Shown: positions 8,076-18,201, counted from the first letter of the stretch. The stretch: 64,000 nt of DNA from UBA1351 sp965140555 (GCA_965140555.1 OZ223259.1:62001-126000), one strand, 5' to 3'. Numbers and translations: made by a program. Notes: generated by a model not told the origin, from the sequence alone.

Positions 8076-9374
8076 TTATCTCTTCAGGTTGACAAGTTCT
8101 TGAAGCATCTCATCACTCGAAGTTATAATTCTAGAATTTGCTTGGAAACCACGTTGTGTTGTAATCATATCACTAAATTCCTTGGATAATTCAACATTCG
8201 ACATTTCAAGCACACCTGATTTGAACGAGCCACCGAGACTTGATACATCAACACCTATACCGTCAAAATCGCCCGAATTGTTCGTCGCTTCAAATAAATT
8301 ATCCCCAAGTTTTTGTAAACCGGCAGGGTTCTTAAATGAAGCAACAATAACTTGACCTAATAACTTTGTCTCGCCATTTGAATACCGGCCTCTAATCTGT
8401 CCATCTCCACTAACTTCAAATCCTTGAATTGAACCGGCTTTGTTCCCAGCTCCAAGACCATCTTTATCTCCGGCTTCTGCTGCTAATGTCGAATTTCCAG
8501 AGAACATCGTAACTGAGGAGAAATCCACTTCAAGATTTGTGGGGAAGGTTGAAAATGTTGTATTAATGTTATCAATAGTGAATGTAGCCGGTGTATTCGT
8601 AATTTTTCCTGTGTTCGAATCAAATGCTAATGTAACAGTCCCTGCTCCGATAGCATCATTAGTAATTGTATTACCGCTTTCATCCGTAATAGAATTTGCA
8701 GGTAGTATAACATCATATACACCCGGAGCCGTTTCTTGCAAACTTAATCCAACCGTATAGGTATAGCCTAATGAATCATATATCTTCATCGGGAATTCAA
8801 TCCCACCATTAGCCGGACTCAAATCCGTATCATTCTTGTTAACATTTCCCGCTACCGTTGCCTTAGTTGTCATAGACGGTTCCGAGTATAAATTATCCGT
8901 ACTCAATATCTTCATTGGAGACGCCGTTGTCTTATTGATTGATTTCGTCGTCGGATCCACTTGCCATCCCATGACCTTCATACCACTCGCTGTTACCAAA
9001 CTTCCCGATTGATCTATATGAAAAGCTCCGGCACGGGTGAATTTATTCCCTGTCACATCGGATACAACAAAAAAACCTTCACCTTCAATCTTCATATCTA
9101 ACGGATTATCTGTACGTTGGGCAGCTCCTTCCCCCATATCCATATCAACAGATGCTATACCTGCACCTAAACCGATTTGCATAGGGTTCGTTCCACCTCT
9201 ATTTTCACTAGGGCCCGAAGCACCTTGTATCGTTTGAGAAAACACTTCCGAAAAAGTAACACGACTTGATTTGAAACCAATCGTATTAACATTTGAGATG
9301 TTATTGGCAATAACATCCATTTTTGTCTGGTGAATACGAAGACCGGAAACACCAGAATACATAGAACGCATCAT
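8076..9374 (-). CDS. flgE: Flagellar hook protein FlgE
   Basis: A 432-residue axial protein. The N-terminal rod/hook motif is SGVSGLRIHQTKMDVIANNI followed by SNVNTIGFKS. The central D1/D2 hook region contains the FlgE pattern MQIGLGAGIASVDMD. The C-terminal heptad helix contains MSNVELSKEFSDMITTQRGF. FlgE polymerises into the flexible hook. The ribosome site AAGGAGG lies nine bases before the first of two consecutive Met codons. Confidence 0.96.
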   Translation of the reverse strand: MMRSMYSGVSGLRIHQTKMDVIANNISNVNTIGFKSSRVTFSEVFSQTIQGASGPSENRGGTNPMQIGLGAGIASVDMDMGEGAAQRTDNPLDMKIEGEGFFVVSDVTGNKFTRAGAFHIDQSGSLVTASGMKVMGWQVDPTTKSINKTTASPMKILSTDNLYSEPSMTTKATVAGNVNKNDTDLSPANGGIEFPMKIYDSLGYTYTVGLSLQETAPGVYDVILPANSITDESGNTITNDAIGAGTVTLAFDSNTGKITNTPATFTIDNINTTFSTFPTNLEVDFSSVTMFSGNSTLAAEAGDKDGLGAGNKAGSIQGFEVSGDGQIRGRYSNGETKLLGQVIVASFKNPAGLQKLGDNLFEATNNSGDFDGIGVDVSSLGGSFKSGVLEMSNVELSKEFSDMITTQRGFQANSRIITSSDEMLQELVNLKR

Positions 9375-9460
9375 AATACGTAACCTCCTTATGGTTTAAA
9401 AGATACCCTAACCTATTCTATCAAGCAGTCAAGAATAGATAACTTCCTTGTGAGGTCCAG

Positions 9461-9856
9461 CTATAACAATAGGGCACCATCAATATTAGTAAAAACATGG
9501 TTTTGTGTTTCATCTTTATTCAAGGCAGTAATCACTGTTGCTTTGTCCACATTCACGACAAGAGCTATGTCGTCCATCAACATTAATGACTCTTTCACAC
9601 CTTTATCTTTCGCCGTTGATACTCCCGCTTCCAAACGTTCCATCTGACCTGCATCTAATGTTATATTTCTGGAATGGAGTCTAGCATTGGCATGCTTCGA
9701 AAATTTAACACTCTCTCGGCTTTCGAGTTCCTGCTTAAATATAACATCGAACCCTTGGTGATTCTTAGACGTTTTCTTAAACGGCGTTGCTAAAGGGGAT
9801 TGCTTCGTACGATTAATCTGATCAATGGACCGAGCCATATTATTATTGATTATCAT
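9461..9856 (-). CDS. TIGR02530-family flagellar operon protein
   Basis: A 131-residue protein with a low-complexity N-terminus. The conserved core FSKHANARLHSRNITL leads into a region that ends with VVNVDKATVITAL. This matches the small uncharacterised family seen next to flgD/flgE in Bacillota flagellar operons (TIGR02530). It has no signal peptide or membrane helix. A link to hook assembly is inferred only from its position between flgD and flgE. Confidence 0.82.
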   Translation of the reverse strand: MIINNNMARSIDQINRTKQSPLATPFKKTSKNHQGFDVIFKQELESRESVKFSKHANARLHSRNITLDAGQMERLEAGVSTAKDKGVKESLMLMDDIALVVNVDKATVITALNKDETQNHVFTNIDGALLL

Positions 9857-9917
9857 ATCAAAACTCCTTTCTTAAACTGCAGCTGTATTTCTTGTGTCTT
9901 CGTCGTCTTTTGAACCC

Positions 9918-10484
9918 TTATTGATCACCGTCTCCAGCATCGTCATCTCCAACATCATCATCATCTCCAGCATCATCACCATTCAGATATTTGTCGATGA
10001 GTTCTTCAATCGCTTTGATTTTTTCACCATTTTCAGTCATCGTCTTAATAAGTGCCTTTGTCTCACTACCAAAATCACTAATAACCGTTTCAATATCACT
10101 AAGCGCAATTTCCTGCTCATTAACTAAAAGATACGGCACGCCCTCTTTCAAGTTAACAGCATCAACAATACCTACTACTTGTTTTGCCTCGCCGGTGTCT
10201 TCATTTACCATCGTTCCTTTAACATATTTATCAATAAGACCACTTGCCTGAGACATATTCATAGAACCATTTAAGTTCTGCATTTGTTCTAATGCTGAGA
10301 ATTGAGCCATTTGAGCAAGAAACTCTTTATCACTCGTTGGTTCTAAAGGATCTTGATATTGCAGTTGCGTAGCAAGAAGATTCATAAATGCATCTTTTCC
10401 TAATTCATTGCCTTTTTTTGAGGCTTGTACATCCTTCACTCCATATTGATCAAGTATATCTTTAACTATATCAACTGACGCCAT
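9918..10484 (-). CDS. flgD: Flagellar hook capping/assembly protein FlgD
   Basis: A 188-residue protein with the FlgD N-terminal signature LGKDAFMNLLATQLQYQDPL and EFLAQMAQFSALEQM. FlgD caps the growing hook and is discarded afterwards. The last 20 or so residues are a run of Asp and Gly (DDDDVGDDDAGDGD) encoded by short imperfect repeats, not usual in the family. The gene starts 11 bases after the fliK stop with an AGGAGGTG site. Confidence 0.94.
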   Translation of the reverse strand: MASVDIVKDILDQYGVKDVQASKKGNELGKDAFMNLLATQLQYQDPLEPTSDKEFLAQMAQFSALEQMQNLNGSMNMSQASGLIDKYVKGTMVNEDTGEAKQVVGIVDAVNLKEGVPYLLVNEQEIALSDIETVISDFGSETKALIKTMTENGEKIKAIEELIDKYLNGDDAGDDDDVGDDDAGDGDQ

Positions 10485-10495
10485 TTTTACACCTC

Positions 10496-11923
10496 CTATG
10501 CACTAAATTCAACCGAGCTCGATGTATCATTCATCCTCTCGGAAAGGGATTCTGTATCATCTTCTTCAATGTCTCCATTCACATGCGACACTCTAAACGA
10601 TGATTTCGATTGTTTCTTAAACATAGATTGTTGTTGCGACTCTTGTTGCTCCTTACCTGCAAAAAAAGCTTGAGAATCACCAACTGTAATTTTTATTTCG
10701 TTAATATTTAATCCTTGTTGCTGTAGCTGTGTTTTTAATTGTGCTAAATTTGCTTCTATAGCTTCCTTAACCACTTCGGATTCAGCAACAAAATGACCGG
10801 TTAACACACCATGCTCACTCGTCAAATTCAAGGCTATTTTACCTAAATTTTCCGGTTGCAATTGTAATGTCATACTTGTTTTATTATCCGTTACTGCGAC
10901 TTTCATTCCATCGACAATTTGATCAAATACATCTTTAGCTGAAACATTAGATACTATGGTTTGAACTGTATTATTCATCACGATTGTTTCTGTCTTTTGA
11001 GTAACCACCTGATTTAAGGCGTTCTCAAAATTCATACGATGCATTTCATTTTCTTGACCTGCCGGATTCTGTGATTTTGAAGACATTGCTTTATTGGCTT
11101 GTCCTTCTTGCATCATTCCATCTCCGGACGATTGCTTTTGAGCATCTATCGTTTGTCTAACTACCGTTTCGTCACCTTTCGTACTTTGGACATTTTCTCC
11201 TTGATGCTCTGCATCAGGTTGATTCATATCCTCAACTCCTAATGAATGAATACTTGCCTTTATATCCTCCGGCACATCCTTTATCACTTGATTTAAAGCT
11301 CTTAATTGTTGCATGGCTTGCTCATTTGTAATAAGATCAACTGATGTTTCCAATTGATTCACTGCCATGACAATTTTTTGTGCCACTTGAGGATCAAGTA
11401 AATCTTGAACATTAAGATCCATATTCTGAAGGGCCTGTTGTAGCTGCTCGACTGATATTCCTAGAGCTTTTGCATATTTTTGTAATAATTCCTTCGTCGC
11501 TTGTGCATATTCTTGCAACAACTCTTCAGTGACTTCGGCCACGTCACGCACATCATCTGTCTCCAGAGGCCTGTTTTCTTCTAACTTACTTTTATCATCC
11601 GATTCATTTTTTTGAGTTACATTCTCTTTGTCCGAATTCTGTTTCGCTTGGCTTACCGCAGAATTCCTTTGATCATGCTGATTATTTTTTGAATGTGTTC
11701 CTGTCACACGTTGTTTATCTGTATGACGCGTCTCAATAGTTTTCTTTCGACCGGACTCCACTTGTGAAGTGCCTGCATCTCGAGAAAGGAATGAATCTTT
11801 TGATTGTGTAAAATAGTCTTGAAAACCTTTTTTACCCATTGATTGATTAGGGACAGAATTCACATTTCCGCTAAAGTTATTTTGAATCATTGTCGCTACC
11901 AGATTTGTAGCAACTGTACTCAT
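10496..11923 (-). CDS. fliK: Flagellar hook-length control protein FliK
   Basis: A 475-residue protein. The long N-terminal and middle region is polar, Gln/Asn/Ser-rich and poorly conserved, as expected for a molecular ruler. The C-terminal Flg_hook domain (about 345-425) is clear: LQLQPENLGKIALNL and LKTQLQQQGLNINEIKI. FliK is exported during hook growth and triggers the FlhB specificity switch. It sits before flgD and after the MotE-like gene. Confidence 0.93.
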   Translation of the reverse strand: MSTVATNLVATMIQNNFSGNVNSVPNQSMGKKGFQDYFTQSKDSFLSRDAGTSQVESGRKKTIETRHTDKQRVTGTHSKNNQHDQRNSAVSQAKQNSDKENVTQKNESDDKSKLEENRPLETDDVRDVAEVTEELLQEYAQATKELLQKYAKALGISVEQLQQALQNMDLNVQDLLDPQVAQKIVMAVNQLETSVDLITNEQAMQQLRALNQVIKDVPEDIKASIHSLGVEDMNQPDAEHQGENVQSTKGDETVVRQTIDAQKQSSGDGMMQEGQANKAMSSKSQNPAGQENEMHRMNFENALNQVVTQKTETIVMNNTVQTIVSNVSAKDVFDQIVDGMKVAVTDNKTSMTLQLQPENLGKIALNLTSEHGVLTGHFVAESEVVKEAIEANLAQLKTQLQQQGLNINEIKITVGDSQAFFAGKEQQESQQQSMFKKQSKSSFRVSHVNGDIEEDDTESLSERMNDTSSSVEFSA

Positions 11924-11935
11924 GAACGACCTCCT

Positions 11936-12676
11936 TTAAGATTGTTCGGGGTAGAGATAAGCAGTAATTCTTGCAGCAATTGTTGTATCCATTGCTCCTA
12001 AAATTTTACCCGCTTGCTCTTGTTCCAAATTTTGAATTATTGAAGCGACCATTTCTAATCGCGTAGTACTCATCTCCTCTAAAATCGCCGCTGCCGCTGC
12101 AGGTTTCATATTCTGGTACGTTAAGACCAAATTATCTAATTCTTGAGATAACGCTTGCTCTTGTACCACTTGCGAATATATTGTAGCTGCGTTTTCAGGA
12201 TTCATCGATTCATACCATTTAGAAAAGGCTTCAGGATCAGTTTTATCAACTATCAAGTTATCAAACGCCTTTTTATCTTCTTCAAAACTTGTATAGTTCT
12301 CTTCGAAGACTTGTAAACGTTTATTTTCCTCTTCTAGCTGAGCAATCTGTTCATTAAGTGTTTCGGCTTCTTGTTCCTTTTCCTTTAGCAAATTCTCAGT
12401 AACTTTTAAAATTTCCACCACTTGATCAATGGACTCATATGCCTGTGCGCCATCTCCTTCTCCGTCAATCGTTTCTTGTGGCATTTCCGGTAGGATCAAG
12501 CTGGCGCCCGGCATATTTTGAATACGCGGACCAATTACCTGAGTACCCAATGATGCCACATCAAATTTAATTAATGCGATAAATCCACCGACAAGGAGAA
12601 TTAAGATAATAAGAAAGACCAATAATACTTTGATTATACCTCCGCCTTTTCTCTTTTCTTGCACTTGTTCTGCCAT
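11936..12676 (-). CDS. MotE/YlxF-like flagellar operon protein (MgtE N-domain-like)
   Basis: A 246-residue protein with one N-terminal membrane helix (about residues 15-38), a strong coiled coil (about 90-140, with EKEQEAETLNEQIAQLEEE) and a C-terminal helical repeat domain with YESMNPENAATIYSQ and LGAMDTTIAARI. This is the layout of YlxF and MotE, which resemble the N-terminal domain of MgtE. MotE is a periplasmic chaperone of the stator-associated protein MotC in some bacteria; YlxF is not well characterised. Located between fliJ and fliK, as ylxF in Bacillus. Confidence 0.82.
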   Translation of the reverse strand: MAEQVQEKRKGGGIIKVLLVFLIILILLVGGFIALIKFDVASLGTQVIGPRIQNMPGASLILPEMPQETIDGEGDGAQAYESIDQVVEILKVTENLLKEKEQEAETLNEQIAQLEEENKRLQVFEENYTSFEEDKKAFDNLIVDKTDPEAFSKWYESMNPENAATIYSQVVQEQALSQELDNLVLTYQNMKPAAAAAILEEMSTTRLEMVASIIQNLEQEQAGKILGAMDTTIAARITAYLYPEQS

Positions 12677-12696
12677 CTTTCATTCCTCCACATACA

Positions 12697-13137
12697 TCAT
12701 TCGCGGTACTTAAAACTAACAATTTCATCCAATCGCTTTGCCTCTTCCAACTTTTCCTCTTCAAGATACGCTTCATACGCTTTTTCCTTCAAGATTTCAT
12801 AAGTTTTACGTTCTCTAAGAGCCTCACGCACTCTCTCCTTCGCCAGATCCAAAGCTTCTTCTGTCTGCTTCACAACAGTCATTTTATGTGCTACATCTTC
12901 ATGATAATATTTTTGCTTATCATGGGCAGTTTTTATTCGATTCGTTTGTATAGAGCCCTGATTCAATAACGCTTGTGCCTGCATCACCGCTTCATATTCC
13001 TTTTCTTTAGCATTCTCCAAGGCATATTGAGCTTTTTCATGGTCTTGCATCGCTTGATTTAGGGCCATTTGCTCCTGCTTTTCTAGTTTTTGCTTAATAG
13101 ACAGCAACTGCTCCATGGGAAATACAAATTTGGCCAT
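12697..13137 (-). CDS. fliJ: Flagellar export chaperone/stalk protein FliJ
   Basis: A 146-residue, almost entirely alpha-helical coiled-coil protein, charged and without membrane segments, starting MAKFVFPMEQLLSIKQKLE. FliJ inserts as the central stalk into the FliI hexamer and connects it to the FlhA gate. Sequence similarity in this family is weak, so the assignment relies also on its place immediately after fliI. A GGTGG site precedes the ATG. Confidence 0.87.
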   Translation of the reverse strand: MAKFVFPMEQLLSIKQKLEKQEQMALNQAMQDHEKAQYALENAKEKEYEAVMQAQALLNQGSIQTNRIKTAHDKQKYYHEDVAHKMTVVKQTEEALDLAKERVREALRERKTYEILKEKAYEAYLEEEKLEEAKRLDEIVSFKYRE

Positions 13138-13145
13138 ATAACCAC

Positions 13146-14459
13146 CTATCCTTTAATGGCCTGCAAGGCATCAATAACATCCTTCAGTTCAAAGACATCC
13201 TCAACTTCTTGATGCAAAAATGCATTAATTTGTTTATGTTTCTCAATAGCTGCATCTATATCCGGATTGCTTCCTTTTGAATACGCACCTATATTAATTA
13301 AATCTTCTGCATCCCTATACGTAGCAACCATAGATGTCAAGTAATTAGCTGCTTGCTTATGCTCTTTCGTTACAACTTCGCTCATAACACGCGATACACT
13401 CTGTAAGATATCAATGGCAGGGTAATGATTTTTATTAGCAAGTTTTCTGGACAGAACAATATGCCCATCTAAAATCCCTCTAGCCGCATCTGTAATCGGC
13501 TCATTCATGTCATCTCCATCCACAAGAACAGTGTACAAAGCAGTTATAGAACCCACATCTGAATTCCCTGCTCTTTCCAATAACTTAGGTAATACTGCAA
13601 AGACACTCGGAGTATACCCGCGACTTACAGGCGGCTCACCAATAGCCAATCCAATCTCACGCTGCGCCATTGAAAAACGCGTAAGAGAATCCATCATCAA
13701 AAGAACATTTTTACCTTGATCTCTAAAGTATTCAGCAATCGCTGTTGCTGTTTTAGCTGCTTTTTGGCGAACCATAGCCGGCTTATCCGATGTAGCAACC
13801 ACCACCACAGAACGTTTTAATCCTTCCGGCCCTAGATCACGTTCTATGAATTCCCGAACTTCTCTGCCACGCTCACCAATAAGCGCAATCACATTAACCT
13901 CTGCCAATGTGTTTTTTGCAATCATACCTAGTAATGTACTTTTCCCCACACCACTTCCTGCAAATATTCCGACTCTCTGCCCTTTTCCAACAGTTAATAG
14001 TCCGTCAATGGCTTTGACGCCAAGAGGCAATACCTCTCGAATACGTGCACGTTTTAAAGGATCCGGAGCTCCTCGTTCAATCGTATATAATTCATCGGTA
14101 TAAAAAGAGGTCCCTTCATCAATAGGCTTTCCTAATCCGTCAAGCACCCGTCCCAGTAAATGGTTGCTTACTGACACTTGCAACGGATGACCAATGGATT
14201 CCACATGGGATCCAGGTCCGATTCCTTCCATATCATCTAGCGGCATTAATAAAATACGATTTTCTCTAAATCCCACCACTTCAGCTAACACCTGACGGGT
14301 AAAATCTTCTGATGAAATCATACATGCTTCTCCAACCGTAACATGAGGCCCTATAGATTCAATCGTAAGGCCTACTATTTTAGCAACACGGCCCATGTGC
14401 TTTATATATGACTTTTTAACGAGTGCATCATACTTATCTAAATTTACAACTGTTTCCAT
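13146..14459 (-). CDS. fliI: Flagellum-specific ATPase FliI
   Basis: A 437-residue F1-type ATPase. Walker A is GSGVGKST at about 168-175; Walker B is in NVLLMMDSLTRFSMAQREI. The motif GLAIGEPPVSRGYTPSVF is characteristic of type III secretion ATPases. FliI with FliH and FliJ energises export of rod, hook and filament subunits. Located in the standard fliH-fliI-fliJ order. Confidence 0.97.
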   Translation of the reverse strand: METVVNLDKYDALVKKSYIKHMGRVAKIVGLTIESIGPHVTVGEACMISSEDFTRQVLAEVVGFRENRILLMPLDDMEGIGPGSHVESIGHPLQVSVSNHLLGRVLDGLGKPIDEGTSFYTDELYTIERGAPDPLKRARIREVLPLGVKAIDGLLTVGKGQRVGIFAGSGVGKSTLLGMIAKNTLAEVNVIALIGERGREVREFIERDLGPEGLKRSVVVVATSDKPAMVRQKAAKTATAIAEYFRDQGKNVLLMMDSLTRFSMAQREIGLAIGEPPVSRGYTPSVFAVLPKLLERAGNSDVGSITALYTVLVDGDDMNEPITDAARGILDGHIVLSRKLANKNHYPAIDILQSVSRVMSEVVTKEHKQAANYLTSMVATYRDAEDLINIGAYSKGSNPDIDAAIEKHKQINAFLHQEVEDVFELKDVIDALQAIKG

Positions 14460-14471
14460 TATATCACCACT

Positions 14472-15245
14472 TTATTGACCAAAGCTCTGCTGTATAAGTT
14501 CCATTTCCTTCAATACCCCTTGCAATTGAACACCTAACGAACAGTCAATGGTTCCCATATTTGTCTCAATAATACATTCGTTACGTACTAACTTCGGATC
14601 TTTCAGTATTTCAACCTGAAACTTATCACTTAAGGTGTCTGTAATCGTCGACTTAGCATCAACAACTTCTTCAAGATCATCTTCTGAAACTTTAATTGTA
14701 ATATCTCCATGAATTTCAACTTCTTCAAGTCCTGAACGAATCAAGTGCATAATCGTATCCGAATTCAAAGACGCCGAACCCACTAACTTTTCTACTAAAC
14801 TTTTAATAATATGCAATACCTTTGGTTCCAAATTGCTTAGTTTCTCTAGATACTTTTTATTCAAGTCCTCTTGAGCTACTTCTAACCGCCTATCAAAATC
14901 ATGTTGTAAATTAACTTTTTCTTCATTCAGTTCTTGCTTCGCTTGAATGCTCCCTTCATTATATCCTGCACCATAGCCTTCTTGTTGTCCTTGCTCTAGG
15001 CCGGCTTGGTATCCTTCATGATGCAAATGATCATTCATGCTTTCTAGTTGCTCTTCCAATTCACGGATATGTTCTGTAAGCTCTTTAATACGACGATCAT
15101 TTTTCTTCTGTTCGTCTGAACGCTCTCCTTCACCGTAGTTTTGGACGCTACTTTTAACAACACTTGGATCTTCTTGATCAACAGATTGGATATATCTCTT
15201 TTGATCTGAGAAAGCAACAAAATTTGATTTTACAATCTTAGACAA
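14472..15245 (-). CDS. fliH: Flagellar assembly protein FliH (TTG start)
   Basis: A 257-residue protein: Gln/Glu-rich middle with the repeated glycine pattern EGYQAGLEQGQQEGYGAGYNEG (given here as positions about 92-113), a coiled coil, and a C-terminal FliH domain with PKVLHIIKSLVEKLVG. FliH regulates FliI. I place the start at TTG 15245, which overlaps the fliG stop and lies behind a perfect GGAGGTGA site inside fliG. The upstream in-frame extension into fliG has no such site. Confidence 0.86.
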   Translation of the reverse strand: MSKIVKSNFVAFSDQKRYIQSVDQEDPSVVKSSVQNYGEGERSDEQKKNDRRIKELTEHIRELEEQLESMNDHLHHEGYQAGLEQGQQEGYGAGYNEGSIQAKQELNEEKVNLQHDFDRRLEVAQEDLNKKYLEKLSNLEPKVLHIIKSLVEKLVGSASLNSDTIMHLIRSGLEEVEIHGDITIKVSEDDLEEVVDAKSTITDTLSDKFQVEILKDPKLVRNECIIETNMGTIDCSLGVQLQGVLKEMELIQQSFGQ

Positions 15246-16239
15246 TAATTTCGTCACCTCCACCACGGCTAATGACAATTTCACCACTATCTTCTAATTT
15301 ACGAATGATATTAACAATTTTTTGTTGGGACTCTTCAACATCCTTCAAACGAATAGGACCCATATATTCCATTTCCTCTTTTATCATAGTCGCTAAACGT
15401 TTTGATAGGTTATTAAATATAACGTTTTGAACTTCTTCGCCCGATCCTTTAAGGGCTACACCTAGATCATTATTATCTACATCTCGAAGCACACGTTGAA
15501 TCGAACGATCATCCAAGGATAAAATATCTTCAAAGACGAACATTTTCTTACGTATATCTTCCGCTAATTCAGCATCTTCAATTTCTAAAGTCTCAATAAT
15601 ATGTTTTTCTGTACTACGATCAACTGAGTTAAGAATTTGAACAATGGCATCAATACCACCAACAATGGTATAATCTTGAGTCACTAACGAACTTAGCTTA
15701 CGTTCTAATATATCCTCAACATCTTTAATAACATCCGGTGATGTACGATCCATTTGGGCAATACGTCTAGCCACGTCCGCTTGCTTTTCTTGCGGCAAAG
15801 CCGCAAGTACCATAGATGCCTGACTTGGACTCAAATAGGATAAAATCAATGCAATCGTTTGGTTATGTTCATCTTGAATAAAATTCAATAACTGACTTGG
15901 TTCTGTTTTACGGATAAATTCAAAAGGCCTTACTTGTAAGGATGAAGTTAATCGTCCAATAACTTCCATAGCTTTGTCTGAACCCAGCGCTTTTTCCAGC
16001 AAATCTTTCGCATAGCCAATTCCGCCCTCAGCTATATATTGTTGGGCAATACAAATTTCATAAAATTCATTGATAATTGAGTCTTTAGCTTCAGGCGAAA
16101 CGCTTCGTGTATTCGCAATTTCTAAGGTAAGCTGTTCAATCTCTTCTTCCTTAAGATGCTTGAAAATCTGCGATGACTTCTCCGGTCCTAAAGCAATAAG
16201 TAAAATAGCCGCTTTTTGTATTCCTCTATATTCTGCCAT
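15238..16239 (-). CDS. fliG: Flagellar motor switch protein FliG
   Basis: A 333-residue protein with the three FliG domains: N-terminal (MAEYRGIQKAAILLIALG), armadillo-like middle with the EHNQTIALILSYL-type motif, and a C-terminal torque helix region with charged residues in FEDILSLDDRSIQRVLRDVD. FliG couples stator force to the MS-ring. The start at 16239 follows a GGGAGTGA site that overlaps the end of fliF. Confidence 0.96.
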   Translation of the reverse strand: MAEYRGIQKAAILLIALGPEKSSQIFKHLKEEEIEQLTLEIANTRSVSPEAKDSIINEFYEICIAQQYIAEGGIGYAKDLLEKALGSDKAMEVIGRLTSSLQVRPFEFIRKTEPSQLLNFIQDEHNQTIALILSYLSPSQASMVLAALPQEKQADVARRIAQMDRTSPDVIKDVEDILERKLSSLVTQDYTIVGGIDAIVQILNSVDRSTEKHIIETLEIEDAELAEDIRKKMFVFEDILSLDDRSIQRVLRDVDNNDLGVALKGSGEEVQNVIFNNLSKRLATMIKEEMEYMGPIRLKDVEESQQKIVNIIRKLEDSGEIVISRGGGDEIIV

Positions 16240-16243
16240 GTCA

Positions 16244-17857
16244 TCACTCCCAATCTTCATTTAACCAGTTACGTAACAAGAGCGCTACTGCATCCGGATT
16301 ATTATCAACGAAACTTTCAATCTGAACTCTTGCATCACTCTTGCCATCAAACTCAATGCTCTCCAGTTCTGTTTTATCTTTTGTCGTCGCCAACATGTCT
16401 TCAACTGACAATTCCGGCTCTGTCTCTTGAATTTCTACCGGTTCCGTTCCTTTATAAACCGCATACCCTAATAGAAGAATCATACCTACAATAATACCAA
16501 TAAGCACATAATCCCTGACATTCGTTGTCTGAACCGGTTTATCGATAAACTTAGGCGCTTCATAAGCAACAACAATAACATTATCCACATTACTCGCCAT
16601 ACGAACCATATCCACAATATCTTGATCTATGTTTTCAATCTTTGTTCGCCCCTGACTTTCAATATTATACTTAAATTCATCCCAAGTCGTATCTTGCAGA
16701 GGACCATCCGCTTGATTTTCCAGTATTTCTTGATTATATGTTGTATATTTAGTAAGGGAAACCGTAACTGTTGATTGGTCATACAGAACGCCACCAATTG
16801 CCTTAACGGCTGTAGCAACATCTGTATCATAAGTATAGGTAACATTACGCTCTTCTATCGTTACAGTACTTTCTCCACCATCAGCAACCATTGTATCTGT
16901 CACCCCGTTGACATCCGTACCCGGTGCACCTGTTGCACCTGTATTCGTCGATTCTTCTGTATAAGTACTATCTGAATCGATTATACCGGCATTCGTTCCG
17001 TCTTGAGTGGTATGCGTGGTTGTCACTCGTTGTAACTCATCAAAATCAATGACCAAATCCACTGTAACATTAGCATCATCATACTCACCTGCTGACAATA
17101 AAATCGAACGCACATTGTTCTTAACAACCAACTCTTTTTGCATTTCATACTCAACTTTGGATGAAATATTATTCATATTATCCGACACACTTTCACCATC
17201 AAAGAGCAAGCGTCCAACTGAGTCAATAACGGTAACATTAGATAGTTCTAAGTTATCAACGGAAGTCGCCACAAACTTTGCAATACTCTCCACAATAGAA
17301 TCTTCCACTTGACCGTTAGATGTCACAATAATACTGGCTTTCGCTTGCCGAACATCGTCTAAAATCGTTGTGTCCATATCCGGCATAACCAACTCAACTT
17401 GTGCATCATCAATAACATCGATCATTTCGATGCTTTTTGCCAACTCGGACTCTGCAAATTCTTGATATTTAATGGAACGCTCTGCATCCGTTGTCATTAT
17501 ACTGTTGTCAAACAATGTGGACAAAGACATCTCGTCACTGGTAAGAATACCATCTGATGCTAAGGCTAGTGTCGCGTTGCTCTTATCTCCTGCTAATACA
17601 TAAACACTTCGCGTATCGTCCCCAACCTGATTTTCAATACCGGCTGCCTCAAGACTACTTACAATTTTATTCACATCTCCAGGTTCAATATCCCCTTGGA
17701 GAAGAACATAATTCGGTCGATTTAAAATTACAACCAATACAACTAAAGCAATAATGGCAATAGCGACGGTTGCAATCATCTGTATTTTTTGTTTGTTCGT
17801 AAATTTATTCCAAAACTCCGTAAGTTGATTGGAAATTCTGGTTAAAAACTCTGGCAT
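16244..17857 (-). CDS. fliF: Flagellar MS-ring protein FliF
   Basis: A 537-residue protein with membrane helices near residues 26-47 and about 446-466. Between them lies the YscJ/FliF ring-building region (LLQGDIEPGDVNKIVSSLEA, then IKYQEFAESELAKSIEMID). The C-terminal FliG-binding tail ends in NWLNEDWE. FliF forms the MS-ring on which the export gate and rotor assemble. Confidence 0.97.
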   Translation of the reverse strand: MPEFLTRISNQLTEFWNKFTNKQKIQMIATVAIAIIALVVLVVILNRPNYVLLQGDIEPGDVNKIVSSLEAAGIENQVGDDTRSVYVLAGDKSNATLALASDGILTSDEMSLSTLFDNSIMTTDAERSIKYQEFAESELAKSIEMIDVIDDAQVELVMPDMDTTILDDVRQAKASIIVTSNGQVEDSIVESIAKFVATSVDNLELSNVTVIDSVGRLLFDGESVSDNMNNISSKVEYEMQKELVVKNNVRSILLSAGEYDDANVTVDLVIDFDELQRVTTTHTTQDGTNAGIIDSDSTYTEESTNTGATGAPGTDVNGVTDTMVADGGESTVTIEERNVTYTYDTDVATAVKAIGGVLYDQSTVTVSLTKYTTYNQEILENQADGPLQDTTWDEFKYNIESQGRTKIENIDQDIVDMVRMASNVDNVIVVAYEAPKFIDKPVQTTNVRDYVLIGIIVGMILLLGYAVYKGTEPVEIQETEPELSVEDMLATTKDKTELESIEFDGKSDARVQIESFVDNNPDAVALLLRNWLNEDWE

Positions 17858-17874
17858 TTTCTACACCTCAATTA

Positions 17875-18177
17875 TTAGATTTGGATTCTCATGATTTCAT
17901 TATAAGCATCTAGTAACGAATCCCTCAACTGCACGGTATATTGAAGTGCTATACTCGCTTTTTCTTGTGCAATCATTACATCGTGTACATTATCAATTTT
18001 TCCAACCGAAAAGTCAACACCTGCTTGATCGGCTTCTTTTTGCAATTGATTTGTTTCACCCAACATGTCAATTGCTGACTGATAAACATCCGAAAAAATA
18101 GTGTCATTCTCTTTTTCTACTGACTTTCCAGGACGAACCAATCCATTAGCTATCTCATTAATTTGACTAATTTCCAT
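17875..18177 (-). CDS. fliE: Flagellar hook-basal body protein FliE
   Basis: A 100-residue helical protein. The C-terminal half has the FliE motif VHDVMIAQEKASIALQYT followed by QLRDSLLDAYNEIMRIQI. FliE connects the MS-ring to the proximal rod. Length and location between flgC and fliF are canonical. A GAGGTGA site precedes the ATG. Confidence 0.95.
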   Translation of the reverse strand: MEISQINEIANGLVRPGKSVEKENDTIFSDVYQSAIDMLGETNQLQKEADQAGVDFSVGKIDNVHDVMIAQEKASIALQYTVQLRDSLLDAYNEIMRIQI

Positions 18178-18201
18178 TTTTAATCACCTCAAACTATCTG
18201 T

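Noticed and set aside
15246..15287. Upstream extension of fliH inside fliG
   Set aside because: The extended frame has no ribosome site; TTG at 15245 has a perfect one and fits the family N-terminus.
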